Of a stretch of DNA of 6,580 nucleotides, positions 5,721 to 6,580 are shown piece after piece. The DNA comes from Spirochaetota bacterium (GTDB taxonomy: Bacteria > Spirochaetota > Spirochaetia > DSM-27196 > PWMO01). The notes beneath the pieces are model-generated. The model was not told where the DNA came from and did no database searches. It saw nothing but the letters and a program-made list of their open reading frames with translations. Within the stretch, counting starts at the first letter, position 1; each line of letters starts with the position of its first letter. A program made the position numbers and the translations under genes. The DNA lies in contig JAAAOH010000130.1 in NCBI GenBank assembly GCA_009908925.1, positions 1 to 6,580 of the forward strand. Reading direction: 5' to 3'.

Positions 5721-6452
5721 CTACCTCGACATATAGTCCCGCCGCCGCTCCTCGGAGAACTTCTCGACCGCGTAGCGGAGCATCGTGCGAGGCATCTCCG
5801 GGGCAAGCTCGTCGAGGAATCCGTACTCCACTTCCGGAGCGCGCTTTCCCACCTCCCGCAGCATCCATCCGACGGCCTTGTGGATGAGGTCATGCGGATG
5901 GTCCAGGAGCAGCCGGGCGAGCTCCAGTGTCTCCTCGTAACGCTCGGCGCGGATGAAGGCGAATGTGGCGAGCACCGCCGAGCGCTGCCGCCACAACCTC
6001 CCCGAAGCGGCCCAGTCGAAGAGTAGCCCCCGTTCCTCGGGATGATCGAGAAGATGCGCGCCGAGTATGTGCGGAGCGGATGAGTCGACGAGATCCCAGT
6101 TATTGACCCGATCTATACGCCTGCAGTACAGCTCGACGATGCGCCGGCGCTCGCCGTCCTCTCGAGTTCTCTCGAAGCGAAGCACCATCATGAAGAGAGC
6201 CGTGAGACGCACCTCGTGCACCTCGTCGGCGAGTAGCGCCTCGAGGCCCTCAACCGTCGCATCCCGGTACAGCGATTTCGCGACACGGCGCTGCGCGGGC
6301 ACCGAAACCCCGAGAAACTGATCGCCTTCTCCGTATCCGCCCGGCTCCGCGCGAAAAAAACGCCGCCTATCGGGGACGGAGGATGGATCGGCGGCGGCCT
6401 CGAGCTTCGCCCGGACCCGTTCGACGACCGAATCCTCGCCTTGCTGTGCCAT
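5721..6452 (-). CDS. AlkD-like DNA alkylation repair glycosylase
   Basis: Protein of 243 residues from the HEAT-like repeat DNA alkylation repair family (AlkD). Characterised members remove 3-methyladenine and 7-methylguanine from DNA without flipping the base. Family marks run in order: RFFRAEPGGYGEGDQFLGVSVP (31-52), the HE pair in DEVHEVRLTAL (76-86), NNWDLVDSSAPHILG (117-131), LWRQRSAVLATFAFIR (153-168), DLIHKAVGWMLREVGKR (188-204) and MPRTMLRYAVEKF (220-232). By alignment with Bacillus cereus AlkD, the active-site residues W109, D113, R148 and W187 correspond to W119, D123, probably R157, and W196, so the enzyme appears intact. There is no Shine-Dalgarno site before the ATG at 6452 and no other in-frame ATG before residue 88; a TAGAAT box 6 bases upstream suggests a leaderless transcript. 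No alkylation regulator is visible nearby. A repeated 10-mer copy lies in the variable N-terminal part (about residues 24-27). Confidence 0.95.
   Translation of the reverse strand: MAQQGEDSVVERVRAKLEAAADPSSVPDRRRFFRAEPGGYGEGDQFLGVSVPAQRRVAKSLYRDATVEGLEALLADEVHEVRLTALFMMVLRFERTREDGERRRIVELYCRRIDRVNNWDLVDSSAPHILGAHLLDHPEERGLLFDWAASGRLWRQRSAVLATFAFIRAERYEETLELARLLLDHPHDLIHKAVGWMLREVGKRAPEVEYGFLDELAPEMPRTMLRYAVEKFSEERRRDYMSR
6373..6382 (+). repeat. GGGACGGAGG copy 9 (AlkD-like gene)
   Basis: Exact 10-mer on the strand opposite the gene, in the variable N-terminal region. The gene strand reads CCTCCGTCCCCGATAG. Confidence 0.8.
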
Positions 6453-6458
6453 GTTCGG

Positions 6459-6487
6459 ATTCTATCGCCGGGGACGGAGGCTGGGAA
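6459..6487 (-). promoter_or_regulatory. Candidate promoter of the AlkD-like gene
   Basis: On the minus strand TTCCCA (6487-6482, four of six -35 bases) is followed after 17 bases by TAGAAT (6464-6459, five of six -10 bases). Only six bases separate the -10 box from the ATG, so transcription would start at or next to the start codon. This agrees with the absence of a ribosome binding site. The spacer contains a full copy of the repeated 10-mer (6471-6480). Confidence 0.4.
6471..6480 (+). repeat. GGGACGGAGG copy 10 (upstream of AlkD-like gene)
   Basis: Exact 10-mer in the intergenic DNA, lying in the spacer of the candidate promoter. The gene strand reads CCTCCGTCCCCGGCGATAG. Confidence 0.8.
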
Positions 6488-6510
6488 GACGGACCGTGGC
6501 CGGCCGTCCT

Positions 6511-6580
6511 GGGCGCCGCCCCGCGTTCCCCGGCGCCGCCCGGCGGTTCCCGGCGCCGCCCGGCGGTTCCCGGCGCCGCC
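6511..6580 (+). repeat. 20-bp GC-rich tandem repeat, continuing past the right edge
   Basis: The unit CGGCGCCGCCCGGCGGTTCC is repeated exactly at 6531-6550 and 6551-6570, with half a unit at 6571-6580 and a degenerate copy at 6511-6530 (16 of 20 matches). Each unit contains the palindrome GGCGCC and can fold through GGCGG/CCGCC pairing. The array runs off the window, so its full length is unknown. No gene is visible between 6453 and the edge. Confidence 0.85.

Noticed and set aside
5589..6026. 145-codon open frame on the plus strand across the convergent gap
   Set aside because: It overlaps the end of DUF1499 and the well-conserved AlkD-like gene, and its translation is low-complexity Pro/Arg/Gly sequence.
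5031..6580. CRISPR array in the GC-rich repeats
   Set aside because: Units are 16 and 20 bases in direct tandem, with no unique spacers between them and no cas genes.
1..6580. A previously undescribed multi-gene system, or RNA genes
   Set aside because: Every substantial gene belongs to a known family and the operon is a housekeeping ATPase. I could not see a tRNA cloverleaf, rRNA segment or riboswitch. The novelty here lies in the repeated 10-mer and the intergenic repeats.

Overview
The window is a high-GC bacterial segment. Strong GGAGG-type ribosome binding sites, tightly overlapping genes and a sigma70-like promoter mark it as bacterial. It is dominated by one leftward (minus strand) operon for a rotary A/V-type ATPase rather than the F-type enzyme most bacteria use. 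The species cannot be fixed from the sequence. A V-type ATPase in a GC-rich bacterium fits Spirochaetota such as Spirochaeta relatives, but Deinococcota and other groups also carry it, so this is only a guess.

Layout, in the order the operon is transcribed from right to left: a promoter at about 5016-4989; subunit H/G (peripheral stalk coiled coil, 4970-4650); subunit C (central stalk socket, 4649-3603); subunit I (membrane stator with the ion half-channels, 3606-1558); subunit K (rotor proteolipid, 1546-1178); subunit F (central stalk, 1172-870); subunit E (peripheral stalk, 870-139); and the first 47 codons of subunit A (catalytic, 142 to beyond the left edge). Neighbouring genes overlap by 4 or 1 bases, abut, or are separated by 5-11 bases, so they are almost certainly co-transcribed and several are translationally coupled. 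Subunits B and D are expected beyond the left edge. Together the products form a membrane motor (K ring plus I), a central shaft (C and F, with D expected outside) and stators (E with H) coupled to the A/B catalytic head.

To the right, a divergent gene at 5107-5613 encodes a DUF1499 protein with an N-terminal membrane anchor. Convergent to it, 6452-5721 encodes an AlkD-like DNA alkylation repair glycosylase. The three intergenic gaps (4971-5106, 5614-5720, 6453-6580) are very GC-rich and carry short direct or inverted repeats, including a 20-bp tandem repeat running off the right edge.

The most unusual signal is a 10-mer, GGGACGGAGG (reverse complement CCTCCGTCCC). It occurs exactly ten times in 6.6 kb, inside genes in more than one reading frame and on either strand, and in intergenic DNA next to promoters. 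Two copies bound an extra glycine-rich tail on subunit E. It behaves like a DNA-level word (uptake, recombination or segregation signal, or a mobile repeat fragment) and not a protein-level motif. I see no CRISPR array, tRNA, rRNA, insertion sequence, or new defence or biosynthetic system.
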